Source: Artemia franciscana
Lineage: Eukaryota; Arthropoda; Branchiopoda; Anostraca; Artemiidae
Length of the DNA stretch: 64,000 bases
NCBI RefSeq assembly: GCF_032884065.1
Contig: NW_027066312.1
Span: 124,001 to 188,000 of the forward strand
Reading direction: 5' to 3'
Shown piece after piece: positions 1 to 11,630 of the stretch (the stretch's first letter is position 1; every line of letters begins with the position of its first letter). Made by a program: the position numbers and the translations under genes. The notes under the pieces are model-generated. The model saw nothing but the letters and a program-made list of their open reading frames with translations. It made no database searches and had not been told where the DNA came from.

Positions 1-1
1 C

Positions 2-1418
2 CATGATTCGATTAGCGAAAAAGATTGGGAATCATACTTTTACAACGAATTCAGTGCCCCCGACCCAAATACGTCTAATCCCTTCGCAAACCGGCTAGAA
101 TCGGTATTATCCAGCCAGTGTATCCCTGATTTTGTCGTTACTTACGGAAGCGTACATGAAGCTATTTTAAAGCTGAAGAAAAAACATTCCCGTGGTGTAG
201 ACGAACTGTGCGCGCTAAATCTGCTACACGGTACTACTATGCTTATTGAATATGACGCTGCTATTCCAGATTATTTTCACCACTTGTATAGTGCCTAACT
301 CTTTTTGTGTCGGTTTGCTCTCGCCCATCCTTAAACAAGGGAAACCAACAGACCAATGCTCTTCGTACAGGCCAATCACTGTTGCTCCACTGCTCTGTAA
401 AGTTCTAGAGATCTTAGTCTCAAAAGAAATTCAATATTCGTGCCGAATGGCTGACCACCAGTTCGGTTTCCGACCGGGTCTGGGTTGTGCACACGCTCTC
501 ATCAGTCCTGCCGCTATTCTAGCAGATTCTCACGAATCTGGTGACCCTATAGTGATTGGTGCTTTTGATGTGAGTAGAGCGTTTGATTCGTCGATTCACG
601 CTCAGGCCCTTTTAGCCACTTACCAGCAAGGTGTAAACCTCCGTGTCACTAGCGTACTGTACGATATGTATTGCCGTTTAAACGCGCGTATAAAAATAGG
701 TAACCGCATCACATCAGTGGTTGTTCCAGTAAAGAAAGGTGTCCGCCAGGGTTCATTATTATCCCCAAGTTTGTACAATAACAGTGTTTTAAATGCCCAG
801 GCATGTGTAAATGTTTCATGTATCTCCAAGGATATAAATGTGTCGCTACTTACATACGCGGACGATCTATTAAATCTAAGTCGGTCTATTAGGGGTCTGC
901 AATCGAATTTCTCGATCCTGCGTGATGAATACCGAAAAATCGGCCTGGCTTTCAATACTTCTAAATCTGAACACCTCCTACTGGGTAGCGAGTCAATTAC
1001 CGTTTCATCTCACGTCGTGTACCTGGGTTTACCCATAGGCCGTAACCTTAATGAAACTCGTCTACTGCTCGTCAAACACGTCGAGAAAAAACTCCGCACC
1101 GCGTATGGGTCTATCGTCGCCAGCAGACTCCTCTTATGCCGAAAGTATCTCACGAATATGTATAACGCTGTCGCACTGCCGCATATTCTATATATCGCGC
1201 CATTTTGGAATTTATTAACTGACACCCAAAAACGCAAGCTCCGGTCCCTTTATTTTAGGTTCGCGAAGTTCCTGCTGCGATGCCCCTTGTGGACGAGAAA
1301 TGCTTATATGATTGATGAACACAGGATTGCAGACCCCAGTATCGCGGTAAACCGGTTGATTTCTAATTTCCAGGCAAAACGGAACCACCCCTGGCTTAAA
1401 CATTTCTACAGTTCTTGA
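2..1418 (+). pseudogene. LINE-A: reverse transcriptase fragment of a CR1/Jockey-type non-LTR retrotransposon
   Basis: The 3' part of a LINE ORF2, cut at the window's left edge. Two frames join. Bases 2-~245 read in frame 2 (ending near VDELCALNLLHG) and the rest in frame 3, so there is a frameshift near 240-262. The later part shows fingers motif SSYRPITVAP, then QFGFRPGLGC, motif A FDVSRAFDSS, motif B GVRQGSLLSPS, motif C YADDLLNLS, and a basic C-terminal tail with no RNase H domain. In the family this enzyme performs target-primed reverse transcription. The YADD core is intact, but this copy lacks its 5' end and is shifted, so it is a dead fragment. It is related to but distinct from LINE-B at 2.8-6.8 kb. 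The exact clade (CR1, Jockey or L2) is not resolved. Confidence 0.9.
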
Positions 1419-1556
1419 CTATGTATTTTTCCATGTTGTGTTTTAAATTTCTCTCCGTTTTTCTTCTCTTTTTTTTATTTTTTTTTCATTGTACTCCGTT
1501 TTGTTCCATGTGAAAAATACGGGTAATAAATATTTTACTTACTTACTTACTTACAT
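1419..1556 (+). repeat. LINE-A 3' UTR with (ACTT)n tail
   Basis: A T-rich untranslated segment follows the stop of LINE-A and ends in 'gggtaataaatatttt' followed by four ACTT units, near 1530-1553. A short tandem tail instead of poly-A is typical of several LINE clades. LINE-B ends in a comparable 'aaataaatattatt' tail, and the SINE at 49.1-49.4 kb also ends in ACTT units. Confidence 0.7.
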
Positions 1557-1560
1557 AGTA

Positions 1561-1920
1561 TGATTAAGCTTTTTAGACTTAGAGATGCTGCAGATAAAGT
1601 TAAAGATGCTAAAAATAGGTTGGATGTGCCAGTTATTTTTTTATTTAATTACCAATGGTATTATTGAAAAAAAAACACTTTGTACATATTTTTTGCCTTG
1701 TTTAGGAGTATATACATGGAATTTCTCACACAAAAAAATACAAATACCTGAGAAAGATATAGACCATCGTTTATGATAGGAAAATAGCATTATACCAAAA
1801 CGGAGTAGATCAGCCTTAAGAGAAGAACAGTGTGGGTTTAGGAAGGGTAGAGGTGTGGCAACCAAATTTTCACTCTTAGATTAAAAATTGTATACCACAT
1901 GAGAAAAATAAGTGCATAAC
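1561..1920 (+). pseudogene. RTE-like LINE scraps
   Basis: Two short stretches match the RTE-like reverse transcriptase seen better at 42.2 kb. Bases 1561-1606 give RLRDAADKV. Bases ~1800-1920 give LREEQCGFRKGRG and then, after a shift, NQIFTLRLKIV. In between is AT-rich sequence with stops. The order matches the fingers and early palm of the family, so this is one internally decayed copy. It adjoins the LINE-A tail directly, so LINE-A may have inserted into it. Confidence 0.6.
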
Positions 1921-2788
1921 TCAATTCATCCCCAAATGGAGTGTAGGATTATGGTAGCCTAGTAGTCACAGGCATTTTGAAACTGTGATATTAGTTTTGT
2001 CGAAACCTAATTTCCAAAATAAAAAGAGAATAGATGCTACAATACAAGGTGGCTGCTTTAGGCTACTGAGTCTCTACATTCCAGCTTTCCCATTACCTGC
2101 TTCAACTGTATGAACACCTTAATAGCTAGCTTCCCTTTTAAGATTCTTTCAACTGACGAATAAACAGTTTTGAGAGAATTTGGCTATTTGTGCAAGATTT
2201 TGACAAACATTCACATTTAATTGATGAAAAGTGGATTAAGTAAAAAACTTGTCCACATGGACAAAGGATAAAAACGACTTAAATGTAAATTTTCACAAAG
2301 TGACATTTAAACTCAATGAGCTTTTTAGTTTGAAAAAGTTTTAAAAAGCAGCAGCGTGAGAAACAATACATTTCTTCTTGCAGAAGAGATGAGATACATT
2401 CAGTATCTCAGTCGTTGATTCAGTCGTTGAACAGTTAAGATCTATCTATTCTTTTATAAAGGATTTATCTCAGTTTCAAACCAGTTATTGGTAAAGGACT
2501 TTTATTCTGATTTAATTAGACACTGAATTGTTTCAGTAGTTATGAAATAGTAAGAACATTTTTACGTCTTATAAATTATTAAATATATTCGTTCAGTATC
2601 TATAACCAAGTGGAATATCTGACGTCACTGAATAACTTGGATTAATTGAAGTTTTTGTCCGCTGCATAAATTGAACTTTCGGCCTTATTAAATTAAGACA
2701 TTTTCATATAAAATTAAAGAGCGGTATGCCAGTTTGGCAATAATAAGGATTATAGTGGCACAAAATTGTATCTATATTGGCATGACCT
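1921..2788. other. AT-rich stretch; probably includes the LINE-B 5' UTR
   Basis: No coding pattern is visible. The right part must contain the 5' untranslated region and promoter of LINE-B if that copy is full length. The 5' boundary could not be placed because no target-site duplication matching the 3' flank at about 6770 was found by eye. Confidence 0.4.
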
Positions 2789-2878
2789 GTGAAAAGTATA
2801 GCTTTGAATTTGTTCAGTTCATTCCAAGGAATGTTTACACAAGGCCAGAATTCAGGGGATAGCCATATATATAACATA

Positions 2879-3958
2879 ATGGATAACAGCGAGTATGTGC
2901 ATTGCCCGGTAATGAACTTTTTGCAAAACAACTGGGAAGAAGGTATTGAAGACGCTATTATTATTCAGCACGCAATAGACTTTTTTGAATGCGGTGTTAT
3001 TGCTGATGCGAAAAGCGAATTTTGGGCGAAGGTTGCGCCTAATGATAATTGCCCCCGGCGCATCGGTGCGAAAGCTTCTGCGAATAATGTGAAAGATATT
3101 CTTGATTTTATTAAGAAATTGGACTCTGAGGAGGTATCAACTCATGTGATCAAGTCTCCAACCGAGGTCCCGGTTTTGCCTGCAGTCGCGTATTCTAGGC
3201 TGTCAACAAAGGTGAATCCTGTGGAACAACTACTCAAGGTTGTTGCCACCAAGCTGGATGCTTATGAACTGAATTACCCGCAACTGCCGAAACCTGCAAT
3301 TCCCGACTCGCATGCTACTATTGTTGTGTCGAACCTTCCATCTACCCTTTCGGACCCAATAAAACGAAAAGATCTGATAGATCAGATTGATGGACACGAA
3401 TCAATCACTAGCATTCGTCCCGTTCGTGACAAACTGTTTATCAATATAGATAAGTCAGTTGCTGAAGATTTCCGCTTATCGGTGACTGGTGCGTTTACTG
3501 GCTCTTCTGCGAAAGTTCTAACCAAGAAGTTTTACGGACTCCTGAAGGGAATCCCGCCTGATTTTGAACTGTCCCACCTGATATCGTGCCCTGGTGTTTC
3601 TGGTGCCTCTAGGCTAGGGAAATCGCTTGCAGTAAAACTTGAATTCTCCGATGCAACATCAAGAGTCGAAGCATTTAGATATGGTCTCAAAGTAGGATAC
3701 GAAATCCTAATTGTTTATGAGTTCAAAGCGATTCCCCGGTGTTGTAACAATTGCCGATCCCCTGACCATCTCCAGTCGTCTTGTCCCAGTGTTACACCAA
3801 AAAGTGCGCGATATGCCGGTCCTCATGTTTCAGATAGAGACTCGCCTTGCAATTTGTCACCTAAGTGCGCAAACTGTGGAGGTGATCATGTTTCGTTTAG
3901 CCTCACTTGCCCTAAATTGAAAGCAATTGTCAGTCGCAAGTTACCAAAAACAAACTAA
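2879..3958 (+). CDS. LINE-B ORF1, zinc-knuckle nucleic-acid-binding protein
   Basis: An uninterrupted ORF of about 359 codons. Two ATGs are possible, at 2831 and 2879. I chose 2879 because A at -3 and G at +4 fit the animal start context. The C-terminal part carries two cysteine knuckles: CNNCRSPDHLQSSC (CX2CX4HX4C) and CANCGGDHVSFSLTC (CX2CX3HX6C), the arrangement found in ORF1 of Jockey/CR1-group LINEs, where ORF1 binds the element RNA as a chaperone. The N-terminal half is not recognised. The stop codon TAA at 3956-3958 shares its last A with the ATG of ORF2 (TAATG), suggesting that ORF2 is translated by termination-reinitiation. This ORF appears intact although ORF2 is broken. A decayed relative lies at 54.8-55.2 kb. 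Confidence 0.85.
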   Translation: MDNSEYVHCPVMNFLQNNWEEGIEDAIIIQHAIDFFECGVIADAKSEFWAKVAPNDNCPRRIGAKASANNVKDILDFIKKLDSEEVSTHVIKSPTEVPVLPAVAYSRLSTKVNPVEQLLKVVATKLDAYELNYPQLPKPAIPDSHATIVVSNLPSTLSDPIKRKDLIDQIDGHESITSIRPVRDKLFINIDKSVAEDFRLSVTGAFTGSSAKVLTKKFYGLLKGIPPDFELSHLISCPGVSGASRLGKSLAVKLEFSDATSRVEAFRYGLKVGYEILIVYEFKAIPRCCNNCRSPDHLQSSCPSVTPKSARYAGPHVSDRDSPCNLSPKCANCGGDHVSFSLTCPKLKAIVSRKLPKTN

Positions 3959-6575
3959 TGTCTGAATCAGTATCACTCGTGTCCTTCAATATTAATGGGA
4001 CGAAAAACAAGGACCTGACCATTGATGAACTGTACAGTAAGTTTGACATTGTATGCTTTCAGGAACATCTTTTGTCCGCAACGAGTGTTAATTTCCTGCG
4101 TCGCAGTTCCGCCCACTTTGTTTTCACAACAAATGCTAAATCTACTTTTGGAAGGCCTTCAGGGGGTTTAGCATGTATTATAAAACAAAAGCTCAGTTTT
4201 CTGTCTCCGTCATGCTATTTCTCTGAAGAACATTTATTGGCTATAAGACTTGGTAAAACCGTATTAATAAACACTTACCTGCCTCACGATGGGAAGAATA
4301 TGACATCGCTTAATAAATTCTCCAAAGCATGCTCTAGTTTGAAAACTCTCCTTCAAAGTATAAGCAAAAATGGGTACGAATTTATTATTATTGGAGATAT
4401 GAACGCTGATGTAAAACGTGATTCTGCTCGTACTGTGAACCTACTTGATTGTCTCCCTGATTACAGAATAATTGCGAAGGATCTACCTTTCTCGTATGTG
4501 CATAATTCCGGCAGCTTATCGGATATTGATCACGTGATTTGTTCCCCCTTCATTACATCTTCAACAGTGCATGTCCACGAAGATGAGCAAGATATTGATC
4601 ACCTTCCTTTATCGCTATGCTTTTCGATTGGAAAAGATAGTACTGACCAGGCTTGTGCTCCTGCTTCTAAATGGTTTGTGCGGAGTAATTGGAAAAATGT
4701 TATTTTGCCATTATATATTTCAACCCTGGTTCAACCCTGGCCATTCTCCTTGGTTCTTTACGTGTACCTTTTCATCTACTCCAGCTGAGTGTTAGTCCTA
4801 CTAAAAGTAATTATGATCTGAATCATTATTACAACCAAATCGTGTGGTGTTTAAAACGCGCTGAGGAGGTTGCTGTCCCTCAGGAGCGAGTGAGGAAAAG
4901 TACAAGGAAACCAATCTGGTCGTGTGACCCTGAGCTGAAAAGTGTGAAAAATAAAGCCAAATTGTGGCTGCGTATATGGGTTGCTAACGGTCGACCATTA
5001 GCTGGGAATGTGTTTGAAATAAAACAAAAAACTAAGCGTGAGTTTAAGAAATGTCTGCGATCGAGCCGTTACAAAGGGTTAGACTGTCCTACCAATAAGA
5101 AAGAATGGGACAAAGTGATTAATTCAGCTAAATTAAATAACTCGGCAAATCCTAATTGCCCCATTACGCCTTCCGGATGGTCTGACCACTATTCAGTTAT
5201 ATTTTCCAAAGTGAATTATGCAGTGCACGCGCTTTATTCGAAACTGCTTGATTCGGTTCTCCCGCCTTCCCTGACTCAGGCACAAGTTATTCCCGTTTCA
5301 GTTGACGCTGTAATTGCATCTGTTAAGAAATTGAAATCAAGTTCTCTTGATATTGACGGTATCAGTGCTTATCATCTAAAAATAAATTGCCCGTCTTTGT
5401 TTTTCCATTTACAGTTGTTTTTCCAAATGTGCCTTTGTTGTTCCCTCGTTCCTGACAGCTTTTTGTGTGGAACTGTCACTTCTGTACTTAAACGAGGTAA
5501 GACTCCTTTGGATTGTTCTTCTTACAGGCCTATCACGGTTGCTTGTAATTTTAGTAAAATCCTTGAATACATCCTACTTCCTTTCATAAGTATGAATGCT
5601 AATTTCGGGGAGAATCAGTTTGGTTTTCAGTCTGGCATCGGGTGCCAGCACGCTCACCGTGCTCTTGCTTTCCTTCTTAAAGATGCTTCGGCTAAAGGGT
5701 ATGGTCTTCATATTTGTGCTCTTGATCTTTCTAAGGCTTTCGATAGTGTTGTACATAGTCAGGCTCTTTACTCTCTTTATAGTCACGGTATTAACCTTTC
5801 AGTTATTTTTCTTCTAAAGTTTTGGTATAGTAATTCTTATCTTCGAATTAAAACTAATGGTGCCCTTTCATTTTCTAATGTTCTTGTTCGTCGGGGCGTA
5901 CGGCAGGGTGGAGTGTTATCTCCTAGTATTTTCAAATTTTGTATCTCTGGTATTCTTGAGAATATTTTTTCTATGTGTTTTGTTGGTTTGAGTGATATTT
6001 CTTACCTTGCTTATGCTGATGACATTCTTCTAATTAGCCGGTCTAAACTCAGTCTATCGGAGATGGTTCATAAAGTTTCTTCTTCTTTTACTAAAATCGG
6101 TCTTTCGCTTAATGTTGATAAATGTGAGTATCTTTCTTTCAATGTTCCCTCTTCTCCTAGGCCTCTAATTTTTCAAAATTTTTCTATCCCTCATGTAGAT
6201 TCGATCCGGTGGTAGGGTATTACACTTACAAAAAATCTTAAAACTCTTCGGGAGCGTGCTGTCTGGGATGCTAGAGTGAAAATCCAGATTGGTTACTCTA
6301 AAATTATTGCCAATCGAGGGAAATACAATCGTATTGCCCTTGGTAAGCTTTATTCTACTTTTTCCGATCATTCTGTTCTTTACCTTTCTGGGCTTTACCC
6401 TATATTTAAGAAAAAAGATATTAACGATATTCGATCCTCTTATTTCCGTTTCTGTAAATTTCTTCTCTATCTTCCTCTGTGGTATAGGAATCGAAAGATA
6501 ATGAAAAAGTTCCATCTTCCGAACATTACTGAGAAGCTGACTGATCTACACAAAAAGCTCTCAGAAACGGCGTAA
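3958..6575 (+). pseudogene. LINE-B ORF2, endonuclease plus reverse transcriptase, disabled
   Basis: The N-terminal domain is an APE-type endonuclease: SFNINGTKN, FQEHLL, IIGDMNAD, SDIDHV and DIDHLPLS are all present. The reverse transcriptase follows: SSYRPITVAC, QFGFQSGIGC, motif A LDLSKAFDSV, motif B GVRQGGVLSPS, motif C YADDILLIS, and a C-terminal tail ending near 6575 without RNase H. Two lesions are visible. First, an 11-bp tandem duplication (4719-4729 repeated at 4730-4740) shifts the frame between the two domains; the relative at ~55.97 kb has the segment once. Second, TAG at 6213-6215 interrupts the frame, which stays open on both sides. With so few lesions the copy is probably a recent insertion. 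The family role is nicking the target and copying the RNA in place. Confidence 0.93.
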
Positions 6576-6770
6576 CGGCGTTTGTCGCCTCACCACGGTC
6601 AGATCCGTTTGTTTGATTAATGTCTATTGTTGACTCTCGTTTTTTTTTGTATCACATTTTTTTTTTTTTTTTTTTTTTTCGTTTTTCTTCAAGTCTTTAC
6701 TCCACTATTTATCTTTTTGATGTATGTGGGTTACAAATAAATATTATTATTATTATTATATACAGCTCAT
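6576..6770 (+). repeat. LINE-B 3' UTR with (ATT)n tail
   Basis: A T-rich 3' UTR including a run of about 20 T, ending in 'gttacaaataaat' and an ATT repeat near 6738-6760. The sequence before the tail resembles the LINE-A end, so the two elements share a 3' end type. Confidence 0.7.
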
Positions 6771-6954
6771 GAGAAGAAAAGGGATACATCACCAGGTAAA
6801 AAAAAAATATCAAAAACTTTTTTTTTGTTTTGTAGTCGCTCTTTTTGTTTCTGTAGTTGCTTCCTGTTGGGTCCAGTTACTTACAGCTCATTACCACATA
6901 CTATTTTATCAATCTTTAAACACAGATATCAGGTACCGGAGTAAGAAATAACGA

Positions 6955-7061
6955 CCAATCGTTTGTAAAAAAAAAAAAAAAGTCTGAAAATGATATAAAA
7001 CTTCACAAGAAAACAATCTGGAAATAATAACCGAATTTTTACTTTCGGGTATAATATAAAA
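6955..7061. repeat. Direct repeat flanking HL copy a, copy 1
   Basis: This ~105-bp segment (A-run, then 'gtctgaaaatgatataaaac') recurs at 8256-8361 with few differences. The downstream copy continues without the HL element, so it preserves the empty insertion site 'ataatataaaa|tttcgtata'. The repeat is part of a local duplication, not a target-site duplication. Confidence 0.7.
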
Positions 7062-8123
7062 TTAAATGAATAAAAACAAGTTTTTTAAATGAAAGTAAGG
7101 AGCAACATTAAAACTTAAAACGAACAGAAATTACTCCGTATATGATATATGAAAGGGGCTTTTCCTCCTCAACGCCTCGCTCTTTACGCTAAAATTTGAC
7201 TCTTTCTCTAAACTCTACTTTTTAAAACGGTAAGAAACTTTAGCGTAAAGAGCGGGGTGTTGAGGAGGAAAAGCCCCTTTCATATACGGAGTAATTTCTG
7301 TTCGTTTTAAGTTTTAATGTTGCTCCTTACTTTCATTTAAAAAACTTGTTTTTTTTCATTTAATTTCTGGGCGTTTTTGAATTAATGCAAGTTTTGATCT
7401 TGGCTCTCCGCACATAAGTAATTAAAAAAAAAATTCATATTAATTAATTGCAATTAATCGGAAGATTTTGAGAAAAAAGGAGTGAGGGAGGAGGCCTAGT
7501 TCCCCTCAATCTTTTGATTACTTTTGAAAACCTAGTTAATAGGTTTTTCGACTATGGTGAATAAAATGGCTATCTCAGAATTTTGATCTGGTGACTTTTG
7601 GGAAAAATGAGCGTGGGAGGGGGGCTGGGTGCCCTCCAATTTCTTGTCACTTAAAAAGAGCACTAGAACTTCTAATTTCCGTTAGAATGAGCCCTTTCGC
7701 GACATTCTAGGACCACTCTGTCGATACGATCACCCCTGGGAAAAAATAAACAAAAAAACAAATAAACACGCAACCACGATTTGTCTTCTGGCAAAATATG
7801 CGAAATTCCACATTTGTGTAGATAGGCGCTTGAAACTTCTACAATAAGGTTCTCTGATACGCTAAATCTGATGGTGTGATTTTCGTTAACATTGTATGAC
7901 TTTTAGGGGGTGTTTCCGCCTATTTTCTAAAATGAGGCAAATTTTCTCAGGCTCGTAACTTTTGATGGGTACAATTGATCTTGATGAAACTTATATATTT
8001 AAAATCAGCATTAAAATGCGATTCTTTTGATGTAACTATCGGTATCAAAATTTCATTTTTTAGAGTTTTGGTTACTATTGAGCCGGGTCGCTCCTTACTA
8101 GTTCGTTATCACAAACTGTTTGA
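7062..8123 (-). mobile_element. HL copy a: palindrome-bearing Helitron-like element
   Basis: The left end is a near-perfect inverted repeat: arms ~7074-7191 and ~7230-7353 around a ~40-bp spacer. The right end carries a small imperfect hairpin (near 8100-8120) before the terminal 'gtttga'. Read on the minus strand the element begins TC and ends TTTAA, and it sits between host A and T. No coding region is present. It lacks about 600 bp of the middle found in copies b and c. The palindrome makes this one of the strongest secondary structures in the window. Helitron affinity is an inference; the canonical CTRR end is not present. Confidence 0.7.
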
Positions 8124-8520
8124 TTTCGTATGAATCATGTTTTGGGGTCGTGTCCGTTTTAATCAACTATTCCCAGAATTTGAATATAATCTATAACTTA
8201 ATTTTGTCCATTAAGAGGGGCAGAGAGGAGGGGCTGCAATTTTTACAGTAAAAACTTGTAAAAAAAAAAAAAAAAAAAAAAGTCTGAAAATGATATAAAA
8301 CTTCACAAGAAAACAATTTGAAAATAATAACCGAATTTTTACTTTCGGCTATAATATAAAATTTCGTATAAATCAGGTTTTGGGGTCACGTCCATTTTAA
8401 TCAACTATTCCCAGAACTTGAATATAATCTATAACTTAATTTTGTCTCATTAAGAGGGGCAGAGAGGAGGGGCTACAATTTTTACAGTAAAAAGATAATA
8501 TTTGAGAAAAGTTTTGAATG
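8124..8520. repeat. Tandem duplication, ~238-bp unit
   Basis: The segment starting near 8126 ('cgtatgaatcatgttttggggtc') is repeated from near 8364, including the 'attaagaggggcagagaggaggggct' stretch. Units differ at scattered positions. No coding content. Confidence 0.65.
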
Positions 8521-8619
8521 ACAAATCCAATTCTACCCCAATTTTTTTCTATAGTTTTTATCTAGGGATTAGCCTTCATCCGGGTTAATAATTGCTCAAG
8601 CATTAGAAGAAGGCCTAGG

Positions 8620-8653
<34 letters not shown>

Positions 8654-11340
8654 AATGCCCTAATTTGAGCAGAATATCAATTCCGTAAAATTCCATTCGC
8701 GTGCTTAACAGCTTTCCTAGACCTTAAAAAGATCATAGACGGCAGATGAACCACTCAATCAAGCATGGACGCCCTCCAAAAATAATAGAGGGAGAGGGCA
8801 CCCAAGTGAGTAGTGGTGAAAGAAGGAGGAGAAAGGGAATATATTTGAAGATAAAAGCTTATATGCAAAATAAAATTCTCAAGGAAAAGAGAAAAGTACT
8901 TAATTCTTACATATCAAATGAAGCGAAATTCAACAAATTTTTTCATGATGAAGATTCCTGGCAAAAAGATCAGTTCCTTTGAACGGTACTTATGTATTAT
9001 ACCGCCAACACTCAAGAAGTGAAGTTAGGTTAACCCTAATAAAAAATACCAAAACATGATGAAAATATAATACTTTGGAAACAAATTTAGGAAGTATATT
9101 TGCACATTAAGGGGGAGGGGGTAGCCTGACCGAAACTAACCTACCTCCTCCCCCTAGTGTGCAAATATTTAGCCCCAATTATGTAACTCTAATGTATTCT
9201 TTCATATATCTCTTGTTTTCCACTGAGCGTAAGCTAATTGTTTCTTAATACTGACAGATAAAACCGATTTATTCTCGAGTTTTACATAGCCTAAACTTGA
9301 GTGATGGAGGCATGATACATAAGCATCCTTTAATCTATAAGATTAATATAATCTGCCTAAAACCTTAGAAAAAAGAAAATCAGACTCAAAACTAAATTGC
9401 AGAAAATAAGAGAAAGTGGTATCATCTTAAAGGGTCCATTTAATCTTTGAACAAAACGACGGTTATATTCTAAAAGAGTATAAAAAAAAGAGCATGTTCA
9501 TATAATTTATAGCTCGATAATAAAAATATCTCCAAATTTATCACGAAATTCCCTTCCCCCTCTCTGCATAGGTACTATGCTTTCCCTTTTTCATTTTAGA
9601 ATATTGTTTTCAATCCTGGCTAAATCTCTTATGTTTTCAGACCTTTGAAAATTCAAGAAAATAGCAAAAGAAAACAAAATTTAAACTCACGGTTCAACTT
9701 TCTAAAATAACCCTCTTTGCATCGGTAGTAAGAACAGGGTTGCCACTCAGCTGGTTTTTTGGCGCCACTTTGGGTGGGAAAATGATGTTACTTTTGTATA
9801 AAAATTTTCATTTTCCAAAAATTTGTCACTTGCAATGCTTTGCATCGCTCGCGCTTGTACCAACAAGCTTTTCGAATTTAAAATCTTTGTCAATCCGCTT
9901 GGGATCACCTTTGCACGGTTTTCCTCATCTTTAAATTTCAAACATGAAAAAATTGGCTTTAATTCCATCTATCAACTACAAAAAAGTAATATTGATTTTA
10001 CTGAGGAATCAGAATCAGGAATCATTCACTTATAGAATCAGGTAGTGCTGATTCTCCGCTTTGCGCAACACTTCCACTCTAGTCAACTTTCAAGCCCCCC
10101 CCCCCCCACTTAAATCCCTCTAAAGTGCAAATGGTGCTTACTGTATAAAACAAGAATTCGTCCCACAGAGTACTTTTTTCTCTTTCTTTTTTCTGAAGAG
10201 TCTTTGCTCATAGCGCAAAAAAGAAACGAAAAAATAAAAAGCCTTCCGTTTTTTTTCTCTTGAGAAAAAGGAAAAAAGGGACAGTAATACTCGTCTACGC
10301 TGAGGGCTTTTCATCCAGTTTTCCACAAAATGGAGTCACTGGATTATTACAGTGCGTTCGGTTACTTGAAACTTTTCTTCTCTCTGATAATACTGAACAG
10401 AGTGCCACGATCATAGATCGCAGCTATTGATGGCCCTATGATAAGTACATCTAATAGTCGATCAGATATTAACCATTTCAAATAATTTATTTGGCAAACA
10501 TTAGGATATCCTTCTACTGAGGTATATGAGAGACAAAACTTGAGAAAATTATGAATTATTACACTCAAAACTTTGTGACCAGGAAATAGCTAAAAGGAGG
10601 AAGTACGTCCAATCCTTTTTTGGTGACAATTAACCTACAGGTTTCCAAAGTGGCTGTTATTTATGATTAATGTGATAATGATGAAGCATAAGGTTTATGG
10701 TTAATATGAAGGAGCATAAACAAAGCAATATAGCGTTTCCGAATCTGAAAACAGAGAGACGGAAAAATGAAAGAAAAGGAACATGATGCTTCTGCATTCA
10801 AAGTTTTCCTTCCGTTTTTTATTTATTTATTTTCTTTTTTTGAAAAAATTTCTTTTTGAAAAGCGCTTTTTTGAAAAAAATCCTAGTTTTGCTAAAAAGT
10901 GTCATGTTTCCCGACAAGTGCCACTTAAAAAAAAAGAGCCAAAGTGGCACGAAAGTGTCAGCCATGGTAACCCTGGGTTAGAATTACACTGAACGTAAAC
11001 CTGTTCAAATAAAATTCTTTACCAGGAGTCACAAGAGAATCTTTGATGAAATGGTATAATCTTATAAACATTATGCTTTTACTAGCATAGGAAGAAAGGT
11101 TAGTAATTCGAAGATCTATGTCTGGTTTTTGATGTGTAGTAAATAATTGAGACAAAAGTTTGGAAAGAAGTAAAAAACTGGTGTCAAATTAACTCAGATT
11201 AAGAGTTACTAGGGATGGATTGTCACTTATGATAAATCCCTAGGGGTGGCAGTAGTGAACGAAAGGAAATTTTTGAGGAGCCAATCTTTTTTTCGAGAAG
11301 ACAGATTTCTTGGGAAATCCTAAAAAATTCGGGAATAGTG
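8521..11340. other. Unassigned, probably intronic
   Basis: Poly-A runs near 8622-8650 and a C-run near 10096. A 78-codon ORF at 8746-8982 and an antisense one at 9747-9968 show no recognisable domain. If the kinesin gene continues leftward, this is part of its second intron. I searched by eye for a third motor exon on the minus strand and found none. Confidence 0.4.
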
Positions 11341-11349
11341 GAAGCACTG

Positions 11350-11630
11350 GTGTTTTCAGATAAAATCTGCCAAAAAATTTTAGTAGGCCATGAAAACTGT
11401 CAAGTAGCATTACTACTATGCCACCCCACCTTTTTCGTGGCGGAACACAGCTTGTGGTTTGACAGCATTTCTTTTAACAAAAATTATTTTTATATGTAAA
11501 AAATGGTATTTTCAGACAAAATCTTGCAACAAATTTTAGTAGGCCTTGAAAACTGCAAAGTAGCATTGCTACTTTGCTACCCAATTTTTTGCACGGTGGA
11601 GCACAACTTGTGTTGTGCTCCACAACAAGT
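11350..11630. repeat. Imperfect tandem duplication, ~160-bp unit
   Basis: A unit containing 'ttttagtaggcc' and 'gaaaactg', followed by a run rich in 'agcattgctac', occurs near 11350-11470 and again near 11508-11620. No gene is visible. Confidence 0.5.

Noticed and set aside
7062-8123. Classical MITE with terminal inverted repeats
   Set aside because: The inverted repeat is confined to one end; the other end has a different small hairpin, and the two termini do not match each other as inverted repeats.
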